Source of the DNA: Burkholderia ambifaria AMMD
GTDB taxonomy: Bacteria; Pseudomonadota; Gammaproteobacteria; Burkholderiales; Burkholderiaceae
Direction: 5' to 3'
Length of the DNA stretch: 64,000 nt
Assembly: GCF_000203915.1 (NCBI RefSeq)
Contig: NC_008391.1
Location: forward strand, 310,001 to 374,000
Shown: positions 55,070 to 64,000 of the stretch, piece by piece
Position numbering within the stretch: the stretch's first letter is position 1
Layout: every line of letters starts with the position of its first letter
Notes under the pieces: model-generated
The model's database searches: none
Told to the model about the DNA's origin: nothing
The model's input: the letters and a program-made list of their open reading frames with translations, nothing else
Program-made: the position numbers and the translations under genes

Positions 55070-55534
55070 ATGAACCCGATCCACGCCGCGAGGCCAGCCG
55101 TCATCGTGCTGGCGATCCTCGCGCTGAGTGGCTGCTATTACACGAGCCCTTACGGATATGCACCGTATTACGCACCCGCGCCCGCCGTGGTATCGCAGCG
55201 CGAGATGCCGGTGACGTCGGCAAATACGGGCCCGGCTGCATCGTCCACACCCGCTGTGCCGGCCGTGCCGCCGCCAGCGGACGATTATGCCTACGCGTAC
55301 CCGCCGGCTCCCGTCTATGCGGCGCCGGCCTATGTGCCTTATCCGGCCTACTACCCCGCGTACTACCCGGGCTGGTACGGGCCGCCCGTCACGATCGGCT
55401 TCGGCTTCCGCGGGTATTGGGGCGGCGGCTACCGCGGCTGGCACCGTCCGTGGGGCGGCGGCCACTGGGGTGGCGGACATTGGGGCGGGGGACACTGGGG
55501 CGGGGGACACTGGGGCGGCGGCCATCGACACTGA
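55070..55534 (+). CDS. Tyr/Pro-rich lipoprotein with WGGGH repeats
   Basis: The 154-aa protein has a type II signal with lipobox LSGC near residue 22 (VLAILALSGCYYTSP). A Tyr/Pro/Ala-rich middle follows (YYAPAPAVV, YAYAYPPAPVYAAPAYVPYP). The C-terminus holds five near-identical WGGGH units (WGGGHWGGGHWGGGHWGGGH), encoded by 15-bp tandem units at 55451-55527. His/Trp/Gly repeats may bind metal ions, by analogy with other His-rich bacterial proteins. It is 33 nt ahead of the SH3-domain gene and probably co-transcribed. The exact function is unknown. Confidence 0.85.
   Translation: MNPIHAARPAVIVLAILALSGCYYTSPYGYAPYYAPAPAVVSQREMPVTSANTGPAASSTPAVPAVPPPADDYAYAYPPAPVYAAPAYVPYPAYYPAYYPGWYGPPVTIGFGFRGYWGGGYRGWHRPWGGGHWGGGHWGGGHWGGGHWGGGHRH
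55451..55527 (+). repeat. 15-bp tandem repeat encoding WGGGH units
   Basis: Five copies of a TGGGGxGGxGGxCAx-type 15-bp unit with few differences. The repeat is in frame within the lipoprotein gene, so changes in copy number would alter repeat number only. Confidence 0.8.
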
Positions 55535-55567
55535 CCGACGCGCGGCGGCACCGCGCGGGAGAGCAAC

Positions 55568-56419
55568 ATGAGCAACACCATCATTAGAAGTCTGTGCGTC
55601 GTCCTGTTCGGCATCGCGGCCGTGCCGGGGATCGCCGACGCGCAAAGCAGCGCCTACACGAACTCGGGCGCCGAACTCTTTGCGGGGCCGGCGCCCGATT
55701 ATCCGGTCGTCGCGCAACTTCCGCCCGGCACCGCGGTGGACGTGTTCGGCTGCCTGAGCGACTACTCGTGGTGCGACGTCGCGCTGCCGGGCGTGCGCGG
55801 CTGGATCGACGCGCAGCAGCTCGACTACCCGTACCAGGGCAATTACGTGCCGCTGCTCGAATACGGCGCGATCATCGGCGTGCCGGTGACCGGGTTCGCG
55901 ATCGGCACGTACTGGGACCGCTATTACCGCCACCGGCCGTGGTTTCACGATCGCGATCGCTGGGAGCATCGTGCCGAGCCTCGCGTTGGCCCCGGCGGGA
56001 TGCCGCCCGCCTACTACGGCCGTCCGCAGCCGGGCTGGCCGGCCCAGCGCGAGCCGCGCGGCGCGCCGCCGGTGCAGCATGATGCGCGGCCGTCGGCCAC
56101 GCGCGGCGGCTGGAATGGCCCGAACCGCGCGCCGGCGCCGCAGGTCGCACCCGCGCCCGCACGCGCGCCCGCGCCGATGCCTGCACCCGCACCGATGCCC
56201 GCACCCGCGCCGATACCCGGCGCGGCCGGTGTCCGTCAGCCGGCGCCGCCGCCCGCCCAACCCGCGCAGCCCGCACCGAGCGGTGGCGCGGTCCAGATGA
56301 TGCCGCCGGCACATCAGGGCGGCGGCGGTTACGGCGGTCGGCCGCAAGGCGGCGGGGACGGGGGCGGAAACCACGGCGGTGGTGGAGGCCGGGGCCGCAG
56401 CGACGAGTTCCGTCGTTGA
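55568..56419 (+). CDS. Exported SH3-domain protein with Pro-rich tail
   Basis: The 283-aa protein has a signal peptide (MSNTIIRSLCVVLFGIAA, ending IADA). A bacterial SH3 domain occupies about residues 30-90 (YTNSGAELFAGPAPDYPVVA, WCDVALPGVRGWIDAQQLDY), a fold that binds peptidoglycan or other ligands. The middle part (YWDRYYRHRPWFHDRDRWEH) and the low-complexity Pro/Ala/Gly tail (APAPARAPAPMPAPAP) are typical of cell-envelope proteins. It follows the WGGGH lipoprotein by 33 nt and is likely in the same operon. Confidence 0.87.
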   Translation: MSNTIIRSLCVVLFGIAAVPGIADAQSSAYTNSGAELFAGPAPDYPVVAQLPPGTAVDVFGCLSDYSWCDVALPGVRGWIDAQQLDYPYQGNYVPLLEYGAIIGVPVTGFAIGTYWDRYYRHRPWFHDRDRWEHRAEPRVGPGGMPPAYYGRPQPGWPAQREPRGAPPVQHDARPSATRGGWNGPNRAPAPQVAPAPARAPAPMPAPAPMPAPAPIPGAAGVRQPAPPPAQPAQPAPSGGAVQMMPPAHQGGGGYGGRPQGGGDGGGNHGGGGGRGRSDEFRR

Positions 56420-56464
56420 TCGACTGAAGGCTCAGATGTCGCAGCCGCCAGCCGGCGCCGGATG

Positions 56465-56490
56465 AAAAAAAGCCGCTCCGGAGAGCGGCT
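56465..56490 (-). terminator. Rho-independent terminator of ilvD
   Basis: On the minus strand AGCCGCTC-TCCG-GAGCGGCT is followed by a TTTTTT run, 46 nt after the ilvD stop. It also lies after the convergent SH3-protein gene and may serve both. Confidence 0.9.
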
Positions 56491-56535
56491 TCTGAGTCAG
56501 GCGGGCGGGCCGTTCGTGCGGCCCGCTGCCTGGCA

Positions 56536-58395
56536 TCAGTCGTCCAGCAGCGACAGGTCGCGCACGGCACCCTTGTCGGCCGACATCACCAGCTTCGCAT
56601 AGGCCTTCAGCGCCGCGGACACCTTGCGCGGACGCGGTTGCGCCGGCTTCCAGCCCTTCGCGTTCTGCTCTTCGCGGCGACGTGCGAGTTCCTCGTCCGA
56701 CACCAGCACGTCGATCGTGCGGTTCGGGATGTCGATGCGGATCTTGTCGCCGTCGCGCACGAGGCCGATCGCGCCGCCCGCTGCCGCTTCCGGCGAGCAG
56801 TGACCGATCGACAGGCCCGACGTGCCGCCCGAGAAGCGGCCGTCCGTCAGCAGCGCGCATGCCTTGCCGAGGCCCTTCGACTTGATGTAGCTCGTCGGGT
56901 ACAGCATTTCCTGCATGCCGGGGCCCCCCTTCGGGCCTTCGTAGCGCACGATCACCACGTCGCCGGCCTTGACCTTGTCGTTCAGGATGTTCTCGACCGC
57001 TTCGTCCTGCGATTCGGTGACGTGGGCCGAGCCCTCGAACACGAGGATGCTTTCGTCGACGCCGGCCGTCTTCACCACGCAGCCGTCGAGCGCGATGTTG
57101 CCGGTCAGCACGGCCAGGCCGCCTTCCTTCGAGAACGCATGCTCGTACGAGCGGATGCAGCCTTCGGCGCGGTCGAGGTCGAGGCTCGGCCAGCGCGTGT
57201 CCTGGCTGAACGCGACTTGCGTCGGGATCCCGGCCGGGCCGGCCTGGTAGAAGGTGCGCACTGCCGGGTCGTCGGTGCGGACGATATCCCACTGGTCGAG
57301 CGCATCCTTCAGCGTCGGCGCGTGCACGGTCGGCACGTCGGTGTGCAGCTTGCCGGCGCGGTCGAGCTCGCCGAGGATCGCCATGATGCCGCCCGCGCGG
57401 TGCACGTCCTCGATGTGGTACTTGTTCGTGTTCGGCGCGACCTTGCACAGCTGCGGCACGCTGCGCGACAGGCGATCGATGTCCTTCATCGTGAAGTCGA
57501 TGCCGGCTTCCTGCGCGATCGCCAGCAGGTGCAGGATCGTGTTGGTCGAACCGCCCATCGCGATGTCGAGCGTCATCGCGTTCTCGAACGCCTTGAAGCC
57601 GACCGAGCGCGGCAGCGCGCGCATGTCGTCCTGCTCGTAGTGCTGGCGGGTCAGCTCGACGATGCGGCGGCCGGCGCGCTTGAACAGCTGCTCGCGATCG
57701 GCGTGCGTCGCGACGACCGTGCCGTTGCCGGGCAGCGACAGGCCGAGCGCTTCGGTCAGGCAGTTCATCGAGTTCGCGGTGAACATGCCCGAGCACGAGC
57801 CGCAGGTCGGGCAGGCCGAGCGTTCGACTTCGGCGACGTCGGCATCCGAATACGCCGGGTCGGCCGCGATCACCATCGCGTCGACGAGGTCGAGCTTCTT
57901 CAGTTCGACGGTCTTGGTGACCGGGTTCGCGAGACGCGTCTTGCCGGCTTCCATCGGGCCGCCCGACACGAAGATCACCGGAATGTTGAGGCGCATCGCG
58001 GCCATCAGCATCCCCGGCGTGATCTTGTCGCAGTTCGAGATGCACACCATCGCGTCCGCGCAGTGCGCGTTCACCATGTATTCGACGGAGTCGGCGATGA
58101 TGTCGCGGCTCGGCAGCGAATAGAGCATGCCGTCGTGGCCCATCGCGATGCCGTCGTCGACCGCGATCGTGTTGAATTCCTTCGCGACGCCGCCGGCGGC
58201 CTCGATCTCGCGCGCGACCAACTGGCCGAGATCCTTCAGGTGCACGTGCCCGGGCACGAACTGCGTGAACGAGTTGACGACCGCGATGATCGGCTTCGAG
58301 AAATCGTCGTCTTTCATGCCGGTGGCGCGCCACAGCGAGCGCGCGCCTGCCATGTTGCGGCCGGCGGTGGAGGTTTTGGAACGGTATGTGGGCAT
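56536..58395 (-). CDS. ilvD: Dihydroxy-acid dehydratase
   Basis: The 619-aa protein matches the IlvD length (E. coli 616 aa). Fe-S cluster Cys motifs are visible: [11 protein letters not shown] (Cys122) and [18 protein letters not shown], together with the Mg site [12 protein letters not shown]. It makes the alpha-keto acid precursors of Val, Leu and Ile. The start [20 protein letters not shown] matches the family; the frame is open another 200 nt upstream but that is rejected. It is a single gene with its own terminator and no BCAA operon partners nearby. Confidence 0.97.
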   Translation of the reverse strand: MPTYRSKTSTAGRNMAGARSLWRATGMKDDDFSKPIIAVVNSFTQFVPGHVHLKDLGQLVAREIEAAGGVAKEFNTIAVDDGIAMGHDGMLYSLPSRDIIADSVEYMVNAHCADAMVCISNCDKITPGMLMAAMRLNIPVIFVSGGPMEAGKTRLANPVTKTVELKKLDLVDAMVIAADPAYSDADVAEVERSACPTCGSCSGMFTANSMNCLTEALGLSLPGNGTVVATHADREQLFKRAGRRIVELTRQHYEQDDMRALPRSVGFKAFENAMTLDIAMGGSTNTILHLLAIAQEAGIDFTMKDIDRLSRSVPQLCKVAPNTNKYHIEDVHRAGGIMAILGELDRAGKLHTDVPTVHAPTLKDALDQWDIVRTDDPAVRTFYQAGPAGIPTQVAFSQDTRWPSLDLDRAEGCIRSYEHAFSKEGGLAVLTGNIALDGCVVKTAGVDESILVFEGSAHVTESQDEAVENILNDKVKAGDVVIVRYEGPKGGPGMQEMLYPTSYIKSKGLGKACALLTDGRFSGGTSGLSIGHCSPEAAAGGAIGLVRDGDKIRIDIPNRTIDVLVSDEELARRREEQNAKGWKPAQPRPRKVSAALKAYAKLVMSADKGAVRDLSLLDD

Positions 58396-58748
58396 TGTGA
58401 TGGCTGAAGAAATATCGCGGAAAAGGGTGGAGGCACGGGATTGAAGGCCTCTCGCGCGCCCGTGCGAACAACCTCTTGAGCTGCGCCCTGGGCAAACTGG
58501 GCGATTATCCCACAGGCGCCGGGCGGGCGGCGCGGGCGGCGCGGGCGGGAGTGGGCGAGGGGCGCGGGCGGGTGCGCCGGGCAGGGGGCGCACCAGGGGC
58601 GCGGGGCCTTGCCGGCGGAACCGGGCGACGGAATCGGCAGCGGAATCGTGCGGTGGACTCGTGCGGTGGACTCGGGCGGTGGAATCGGCAGCGGAATCGG
58701 CAGCGAACCAGGCGGCGGATCCGTGCAGCGGAACCGGGCGGACGAATC
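58396..58748. other. Intergenic region with degenerate 12-13-bp repeats
   Basis: No supported gene. Between about 58610 and 58740 it holds imperfect repeats (GGAATCGGCAGC twice in a row, CGTGCGGTGGACT twice). The rest is GC-rich without clear elements. Confidence 0.5.
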
Positions 58749-58793
58749 GGCGGCGGCTTCATCCCCCGTTCTACCGGCGATGAAGCCGCCGCC
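58749..58793 (-). terminator. Perfect 15-bp stem-loop after the hydroxyproline operon
   Basis: GGCGGCGGCTTCATC (58749-58763) and its exact complement (58779-58793) flank a 15-nt loop. It lies 17 nt after the stop of the Ldh-family gene on the minus strand. There is no T-run, so termination may be Rho-assisted, or the structure may protect the mRNA end. Confidence 0.5.
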
Positions 58794-58809
58794 GCGCAAC
58801 GCGATCACG

Positions 58810-59832
58810 TCAATCGAGCAGCGTGAGGATTTCGTCGTACAGCGCCTTCGGAATCCGCACGCCGTGCGCGATGCTGCGCGCGCGGGCATCGAAGCGCCGC
58901 TGCGACGGCAGCCGCGCGCCTTGCCCCGTGATCGACGCGAACATCCGCTCGCCGCGCGCGAGGCCCGCGTCGAGTTCGTCGCCGAGGAACACCTTCGGGT
59001 CGAACGCGATCACGAGCTCTCCATGGCACGGCGTCGCGCCGACGCCTTCGTCGAAGGCCATCGACTCGCGGCTCGTCATGTCGCCGATCAGCGCGCCGCC
59101 GAGCAGCTCGACCATGGCTGCCAGCGCCGAGCCCTTGTGGCCGCCGAAGGTGCGCATCGCGCCCTGCAGCGCGGCCTTCGGATCGGTGGTCGGCTGGCCG
59201 TCGGCATCGATCGCCCAGTGCGGCGGGATCGCCTTGCCCTGTTTTGCGTGCAGCTCGATGTCGCCGCGCGCGATCGCGCTGGTCGCGAAGTCGAACACGA
59301 ACGGCACGCCGTCCGGGCGCGGCCACGCGAACGCGATCGGGTTCGTGCCGAACACCGGTTCGCGGCCGCCCTCCGGCGCGACCCAGCTGTGGCTCGGGTT
59401 CATCGCGATGCCGACCAGCCCCTCGGCGGCGATCGCCTCGACCTCGGGCCACAGCGCCGAGAAGTGGTAGCAATGGTTGATCGCCATCGCCGCGATCCCG
59501 TGCTGCTTCGCCATCTCGACGAGCACCGGCAGGCCGGTTTCGAAGCTGAGCAGCGAGAAGCCGCGATGCGCGTCGACCGCGACGATCGACGACGACAGCC
59601 GGCGCAGCGTCGGCACGGCCTGCGGATCGACCTTGCCCTTCTTCAGCGAGCGCACGCAGACGAGCAGCCGGTACACGCCGTGCGAGTGGCATTCGTCGCG
59701 CTGGCCCTGCGTGATCACGTTCGCGATCGCCTGCGCGTGCGCGGCGGACATCCCGTTGTGCGTCAGCACCCGCAGCGCGAGTGCGTGGACCTCATCGAGC
59801 GACAGGACGACTTCGGCGAGCGACTCAGACAT
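58810..59832 (-). CDS. Ldh-family NAD(P)H-dependent imino acid reductase/2-hydroxyacid dehydrogenase
   Basis: The 340-aa protein belongs to the malate/L-lactate dehydrogenase (Ldh) family: [58 protein letters not shown] and [15 protein letters not shown]. Characterised relatives reduce delta1-piperideine-2-carboxylate or delta1-pyrroline-2-carboxylate (DpkA type). Beside a hydroxyproline epimerase, a semialdehyde-type dehydrogenase and an amino acid permease, it probably acts in proline/hydroxyproline or D-amino acid catabolism. Its start overlaps the dehydrogenase stop by 8 nt. Confidence 0.88.
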   Translation of the reverse strand: MSESLAEVVLSLDEVHALALRVLTHNGMSAAHAQAIANVITQGQRDECHSHGVYRLLVCVRSLKKGKVDPQAVPTLRRLSSSIVAVDAHRGFSLLSFETGLPVLVEMAKQHGIAAMAINHCYHFSALWPEVEAIAAEGLVGIAMNPSHSWVAPEGGREPVFGTNPIAFAWPRPDGVPFVFDFATSAIARGDIELHAKQGKAIPPHWAIDADGQPTTDPKAALQGAMRTFGGHKGSALAAMVELLGGALIGDMTSRESMAFDEGVGATPCHGELVIAFDPKVFLGDELDAGLARGERMFASITGQGARLPSQRRFDARARSIAHGVRIPKALYDEILTLLD

Positions 59833-61417
59833 CGCGCGCGTCCCGCGGCGCGGGCACGCCGTCGATGCGTTGCGGCACGTTCAGCGGGTTGCCGTTGCGG
59901 ATGGCGTCGGGCAGCAGCGCGTCCGGCACGTCCTGGTACGACACGGGGCGCAGGAACCGCTCGATCGCGCGTGCACCGACCGACGTGGTGCGCGTGTCGG
60001 ACGTGGCCGGGAACGGGCCGCCGTGCACCATCGCGTGACCGACCTCGACACCCGTGCCGAAGCCGTTGACGAGAATGCGGCCGGCCTTGCGCTCCAGCGT
60101 CGGGCGTAGCGCGGCAAACAGCGCGGCGTCGTCGTCGGCGAGATGCGCGGCGATCGTCAACTGGCCTTCGAGCGACTTCAGCACGCGATGCAGCGTGTCG
60201 GCATCCGGGCAGCGCACGATCAGCGATGCGGGGCCGAACACTTCGTCACGCAGTTCGGGGTGCGCGATGAACGCGTCAGCCGACGTCGCGAACAGCGCCG
60301 CGCGTGCCTGGTAGCGGCCGCCTTCCACACCTTCCGCCAGCAGCTCGACCGCGTCGTGCGCGCGCAGGGCGGCCACGCCTTGCGCATAGCTTGCGTGGAT
60401 GTGCGGCGTGAGCATCGTCTGCGCGGTGGTCGCTTGCACGGCGGAGGCCGCCGCGGCTTCGAACGCGCGCAGCGCGGGGCCGTCGACCGCGAGCACGAGG
60501 CCCGGGTTCGTGCAGAACTGGCCGGCGCCGAGCGCGAGCGACGCGGCGAATTGCGGCGCGATCGTGTCGTGGCGCGCGTCGAGCGCGGCCGGGAACAGCA
60601 GCACCGGATTGATCGAGCTCATTTCCGCATAGACCGGAATCGGCTCGTGGCGCGCGGCCGCGATGTTCATCAGCGCGACGCCGCCGCGGCGTGAGCCGGT
60701 GAAACCGACGGCCTTGATGCGCGGATCGGCGACGAGCGCCTGGCCGATCTCGCGCGACGCGTCGAACAGCAGCGAGAACACGCCGGCCGGCAGCCCGCAT
60801 TCGCGCACGGCTTGCTGGATCGCGCGGCCGACGAGCTCGGACGTGCCCGGATGCGCGGAGTGCGCCTTGACGATCACCGGGCAGCCGGCCGCGAGTGCCG
60901 ACGCGGTATCGCCGCCCGCGACCGAGAACGCGAGCGGGAAGTTCGACGCGCCGAACACGGCGACCGGCCCGATCGCGACGTTGCGCAGGCGCAGGTCGAC
61001 CCGCGGCAGCGGCTTGCGCTCCGGCCGGGCCGGGTCGATGCGTGCGTCGACGTAACCGCCGTCGCGCACGAGCGACGCGAACAGCGCGAGCTGGCCGACC
61101 GTGCGGCCGCGTTCGCCTTCGATGCGTGCGCGCGGCAGGCCCGTTTCGGTGACGCAGCGCTCGATCAGGTCGTCGCCGAGCGCCATGATGTTGCGGCCGA
61201 TCGCGTCGAGAAACGCGGCGCGTTGCTCGGGAGGCGTTTCGCGGTATGTGTCGAATGCGTCGTCGGCGAGCGTGCAGGCCGTCTCCAGGTCGTGCAGGCT
61301 CGCGCCGCCGAACGCGGGGTCGAGCGGTTCGCCGGTGGCGGCGGCGATCGCGTGGAGGGTGCCGTTCTGTCCGGCGATGGCCGACTGGCCGATCAGGAGC
61401 TGACCTGTGAGTTGCAT
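59825..61417 (-). CDS. Aldehyde dehydrogenase, likely 2,5-dioxovalerate (alpha-ketoglutarate semialdehyde) type
   Basis: The 530-aa protein is an aldehyde dehydrogenase with motifs of the long ketoglutarate semialdehyde dehydrogenase branch: [43 protein letters not shown] with the catalytic Glu in AEMSS, and the nucleophile in [10 protein letters not shown]. It would oxidise 2,5-dioxopentanoate to 2-oxoglutarate, the last step of hydroxyproline or sugar-acid catabolism. It overlaps the Ldh gene by 8 nt, and the permease gene ends 70 nt upstream of its start, so the three are likely one operon. Confidence 0.92.
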   Translation of the reverse strand: MQLTGQLLIGQSAIAGQNGTLHAIAAATGEPLDPAFGGASLHDLETACTLADDAFDTYRETPPEQRAAFLDAIGRNIMALGDDLIERCVTETGLPRARIEGERGRTVGQLALFASLVRDGGYVDARIDPARPERKPLPRVDLRLRNVAIGPVAVFGASNFPLAFSVAGGDTASALAAGCPVIVKAHSAHPGTSELVGRAIQQAVRECGLPAGVFSLLFDASREIGQALVADPRIKAVGFTGSRRGGVALMNIAAARHEPIPVYAEMSSINPVLLFPAALDARHDTIAPQFAASLALGAGQFCTNPGLVLAVDGPALRAFEAAAASAVQATTAQTMLTPHIHASYAQGVAALRAHDAVELLAEGVEGGRYQARAALFATSADAFIAHPELRDEVFGPASLIVRCPDADTLHRVLKSLEGQLTIAAHLADDDAALFAALRPTLERKAGRILVNGFGTGVEVGHAMVHGGPFPATSDTRTTSVGARAIERFLRPVSYQDVPDALLPDAIRNGNPLNVPQRIDGVPAPRDARDV

Positions 61418-61487
61418 GGTTTTTCCTCGGAAAATGCGGGGCCGGGCGTGATGCGCCCGGCCGGAGTGGAAAGGGGAAAGCGGGGCG

Positions 61488-63113
61488 TCAGTCTTCGTCG
61501 TCTTCGAGCTGCAGCTTGTCGGAACGGATGCCGGTGTTGGCGCCCCAGTAGAAGATGACGAGCGCGACGGCCGCGACGACGACCGTGTCGTACGGATGCG
61601 CGAGCTGGCCCGTGCCGCCGAAGCCGCCGAAGTACGACAGCACGATCATGGCCGCGTAGAACGCGATCAGCCACGCGGACGAACGCACCTGCTCGGCGAT
61701 GCTCAGATGCGCGGTGGGCACCCAGCGGCGGCATGCGAGATAGATCACGAACATCACGATCTGCAGGCCGAGCAGCCAGGACACCGTGCCCCAGCCCGAC
61801 CAGTAGACGATCAGCGCGGCGATCACGAACGACGCGGGGCCGGTGATGCCGAACGCCACCGCGCGGAACGGCCGCGGCAGGTCGGGCGCGGTGCGCCGCA
61901 GCGCGGCGACCGACACGGGCGCGACCGCATAGCTCAGCACGAGCGCGGCCGACACGATGTTGATCAGCGCTTCCCACGACGGGAACGGCATCGTCCAGAA
62001 GATCGAGAGGCCGAACGTGAGCCACAGGCCCGCGCGCGGGATGCCCGACGCTTCGTCGACGCGCGTGAACACCTTGAAGAACGTGCCCGTCTTCGCCCAG
62101 CCGTAGACGACGCGCGGCGTCGCGTTCATGTAGATGTTGCCGCAGCCGCTCGGCGAGATCATCGCGTCGGCGACGACCATCACCGCGAGCCAGCCCACGC
62201 CGAGCGCGAGCGCGATGTCGCGGTACGGCAGCGAGAACGCCTTGCTCACGTCGTGCCAGCCGGCGGCGAGCATGTCGGTCGGGATGCTGCCGATGAACGC
62301 GAGCTGCAGCAGCACGTAGATCAGCGTCGACAGCAGGATCGACAGGATCAGCGCGATCGGAATCGTGCGCTGCGGATTGCGCACTTCGCTCGCGACCGAC
62401 ACGATCGGCGTGAGGCCCAGGTACGCGAAGATGATCCCGCCGGCCGACACGGCCATCTCGATGCCCGGCATGCCGAACGGCGCGAAGCCGTGCAGGGTCA
62501 GGTTGGCGGGCTTGAAGAACGTGAACAGCACCGCGATCACCGACAGCGGCACGATGAACTTGAAGATGCTGATGACGTTGTTCGCCTTCGCGAACGTCTT
62601 CACGCTCGAATAGTTCAGGTAAAAGAAGAAGCACAGCAGCCCGGCCTGCACGAGCCAGCCGAGCGTCGTCGGGTCGCTCGAGCCGGCCTTGGTGAGGCCG
62701 GGGAACCACGCGGCCGCATACTGGCGCGCGGCGACCACTTCGATCGCGATCAGGCTCGAGAACGCGATCAGCGTGATGAAGCCCATCAGGTAGCCGAGCA
62801 GCGGGCCGTGCGAGAACACCGGGTAGCGGACCACGCCGCCCGCGCGCGGCAGCGCGGCGCCGAGCTCGCAGTAGACGATGCCCAGCAGCAGCACCGAGAA
62901 GCCGCCGAGCAGCCACGAGAAGATGCCGGCCGGGCCGGCGATCGTCGACACGTGACTCGCGGCGAACAGCCACCCCGAACCGAAGATCGCGCCGAGACCG
63001 ATGAACGTCAGGTCGGTCAGCGACAGCTGTTTCTTGAACTTGCCGTGACCGCCGTCGGCGGGCACGGAACGGGAAAGCGGGACGGAAGGGTGTGTGTTGC
63101 CTTGGCCTGGCAT
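61488..63113 (-). CDS. APC-family amino acid permease
   Basis: The 541-aa inner-membrane protein has about 12-14 TM segments and APC signatures near the N-terminus ([20 protein letters not shown], with the GSGWLF loop). It would import an amino acid; with an epimerase, a dehydrogenase and an Ldh-type reductase in the locus, hydroxyproline is likely. The start at 63113 was chosen because AGGAG lies 8 nt upstream; the frame is open to 63392. It is the first gene of the minus-strand operon and divergent from the epimerase. Confidence 0.92.
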   Translation of the reverse strand: MPGQGNTHPSVPLSRSVPADGGHGKFKKQLSLTDLTFIGLGAIFGSGWLFAASHVSTIAGPAGIFSWLLGGFSVLLLGIVYCELGAALPRAGGVVRYPVFSHGPLLGYLMGFITLIAFSSLIAIEVVAARQYAAAWFPGLTKAGSSDPTTLGWLVQAGLLCFFFYLNYSSVKTFAKANNVISIFKFIVPLSVIAVLFTFFKPANLTLHGFAPFGMPGIEMAVSAGGIIFAYLGLTPIVSVASEVRNPQRTIPIALILSILLSTLIYVLLQLAFIGSIPTDMLAAGWHDVSKAFSLPYRDIALALGVGWLAVMVVADAMISPSGCGNIYMNATPRVVYGWAKTGTFFKVFTRVDEASGIPRAGLWLTFGLSIFWTMPFPSWEALINIVSAALVLSYAVAPVSVAALRRTAPDLPRPFRAVAFGITGPASFVIAALIVYWSGWGTVSWLLGLQIVMFVIYLACRRWVPTAHLSIAEQVRSSAWLIAFYAAMIVLSYFGGFGGTGQLAHPYDTVVVAAVALVIFYWGANTGIRSDKLQLEDDED

Positions 63114-63740
63114 GGGTTTGTCTCCTGGGAAATATCGGGGCAGGTGGAGTTGCGCCGCGCTCCGACGGAGCAGCGGCGCACACCTGCCGGCCGGCATGCG
63201 ACCGGTTCGAACGACCGGGCGGCCCGACGGCCGTTCATCCGCGGCGCCGGCTGGCGACGCGGCGAACGGACCTGTGCGGGCCATGCCGGACGGGAAGTGG
63301 CGATGCGACGGGGGAAGCCGTTGCACCGCCGGGGGAAGTCGCTTAGCGGTTCGCCCGGTTCTGTTCGGCGCGGTGCGCGGCGTCGAATGCAATGGAAGCG
63401 GCCGGTGCGAACCGGCTGCTGAGGGCGGGGGAAACTTCGGTCCGCGGGATGGCGTTTCGGCTCACTGCAATCTCCTGCTTCGTATTGCTTCCTGTTGCTA
63501 CGTATCGCTTCATCTCGGCCGGCGACAGGCGCGTCGACGTGCAACCAGTATCGCCGTGCGAACACCCATCACGCTTGAGTCGTATCGCGGAGCAGAATGA
63601 CGAAATCGGCACAGTGGCCGCAAGGGCTGCAAAAGGCGTTTCGCACTGTGCCGATTTCGTCGCCGTCCTCATCGAAAAGCCACAAGCGGACGGACGCGCG
63701 ACGGAGGAAGCTATGCTCCTTTCCCCACTTCGGACGGCTC
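63114..63740. other. Divergent control region of the hydroxyproline locus
   Basis: About 630 nt without a supported gene, between the permease and epimerase starts. It holds a large perfect inverted repeat (63599-63661) and two related 14-nt direct repeats (63478-63491 and 63498-63511), 20 nt apart centre to centre. Both look like operator elements. Confidence 0.55.
63599..63661. promoter_or_regulatory. 18-bp perfect inverted repeat with 27-nt spacer
   Basis: GACGAAATCGGCACAGTG (63599-63616) is matched exactly by its reverse complement at 63644-63661. The left arm lies about 125-142 nt upstream of the epimerase start. It could be two regulator half-sites or an mRNA stem-loop; no T-run follows. 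Confidence 0.6.
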
Positions 63741-64000
63741 ATGATGAAGCGCATTCAGATCATCGATTCGCACACGGGCGGCGAACCCACGCGGCTCGTC
63801 GTGTCCGGCTTCCCCTCGCTCGGCAACGGCACGATGGCCGAGCGCCGCGACGTGCTCGCGCGCGAGCACAATCGCTACCGCACCGCGTGCATTCTCGAGC
63901 CGCGCGGTAGCGATGTGATGGTCGGCGCGCTGCTGTGCGAACCCGTGTCGCCGGAGGCTGCGGCCGGCGTGATCTTCTTCAACAACAGCGGCTACCTCGG
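63741..64000 (+). CDS. 4-hydroxyproline 2-epimerase (proline racemase family), N-terminal part
   Basis: The fragment encodes 86 residues and runs off the right edge. It begins [20 protein letters not shown], the proline racemase family start, and contains [16 protein letters not shown] and FNNSGYLG, just ahead of the first catalytic Cys. The sequence fits the 4-hydroxyproline epimerase branch rather than the T3LHyp dehydratase branch. It converts trans-4-hydroxy-L-proline to cis-4-hydroxy-D-proline, the first step of the pathway. ATG 63744 is an alternative start. It is divergent from the permease operon, and other pathway genes probably lie to the right. Confidence 0.9.
   Translation, partial: MMKRIQIIDSHTGGEPTRLVVSGFPSLGNGTMAERRDVLAREHNRYRTACILEPRGSDVMVGALLCEPVSPEAAAGVIFFNNSGYL

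Noticed and set aside
63599..63661. Inverted repeat read as insertion-sequence ends
   Set aside because: The arms are 27 nt apart with no transposase between them and no target duplication visible, so an operator or RNA structure is more likely.

Overview
The window is high-GC, gene-dense proteobacterial DNA. Its gene content (PgaABCD exopolysaccharide operon, 4-hydroxyproline catabolism, many LysR regulators, an ATP-grasp/alpha-E/transglutaminase locus) and codon use point to Burkholderia, probably the B. cepacia complex. The mix of metabolic and accessory genes would suit a secondary replicon, which is inference. No rRNA, tRNA, intact insertion sequence, prophage or CRISPR array was seen.

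Left part (1-9.3 kb): ahpC-ahpF on the minus strand lies under a well-spaced OxyR site. A periplasmic binding protein, a dicarboxylate/amino acid symporter and an Asp/Glu-type racemase follow. Then comes a LysR regulator divergent from a three-gene operon (branched-chain-type binding protein, 2-aminothiazoline-4-carboxylate hydrolase, N-carbamoyl-amino acid hydrolase), which looks like a pathway from aminothiazoline carboxylate to L-cysteine. A cytochrome c gene closes the section.

9.6-21 kb: one long minus-strand operon, read from an AT-rich promoter region near 21.0 kb. It encodes two small secreted or membrane proteins, PgaA, PgaB, PgaC, PgaD, a dedicated GlmS paralogue and an exported protein. 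Together these would make, deacetylate and export poly-beta-1,6-N-acetylglucosamine and supply its precursor.

21.6-34.2 kb: a HypT-like LysR gene, then six plus-strand genes. These are a circularly permuted ATP-grasp, an alpha-E protein, a transglutaminase-fold protein whose expected catalytic Cys is Ser, a transglutaminase/DUF2126 giant, an ATP-grasp/alpha-E fusion and a further transglutaminase. This is a peptide-ligation type system without a known product.

34.3-42 kb: small and housekeeping genes (prolyl aminopeptidase, acyltransferase 3, two hypotheticals). A lower-GC insert follows, carrying LysR, SDR and glutathione S-transferase genes.

42-49.3 kb: a minus-strand operon for phosphonate biosynthesis and apparently phosphonolipid assembly. 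Its genes are PEP mutase fused to a nucleotidyltransferase, a second nucleotidyltransferase, phosphonopyruvate decarboxylase, 2-aminoethylphosphonate transaminase, a CDP-alcohol phosphotransferase, a 2-oxoglutarate/Fe(II) oxygenase and an HpnL-like membrane protein.

49.9-64 kb: a succinyl-CoA:acetate CoA-transferase, a MerR regulator, a helix-hairpin-helix protein, an RpoD-like group 2 sigma factor, a WGGGH-repeat lipoprotein with an SH3-domain protein, ilvD, and a hydroxyproline catabolic locus cut by the right edge.
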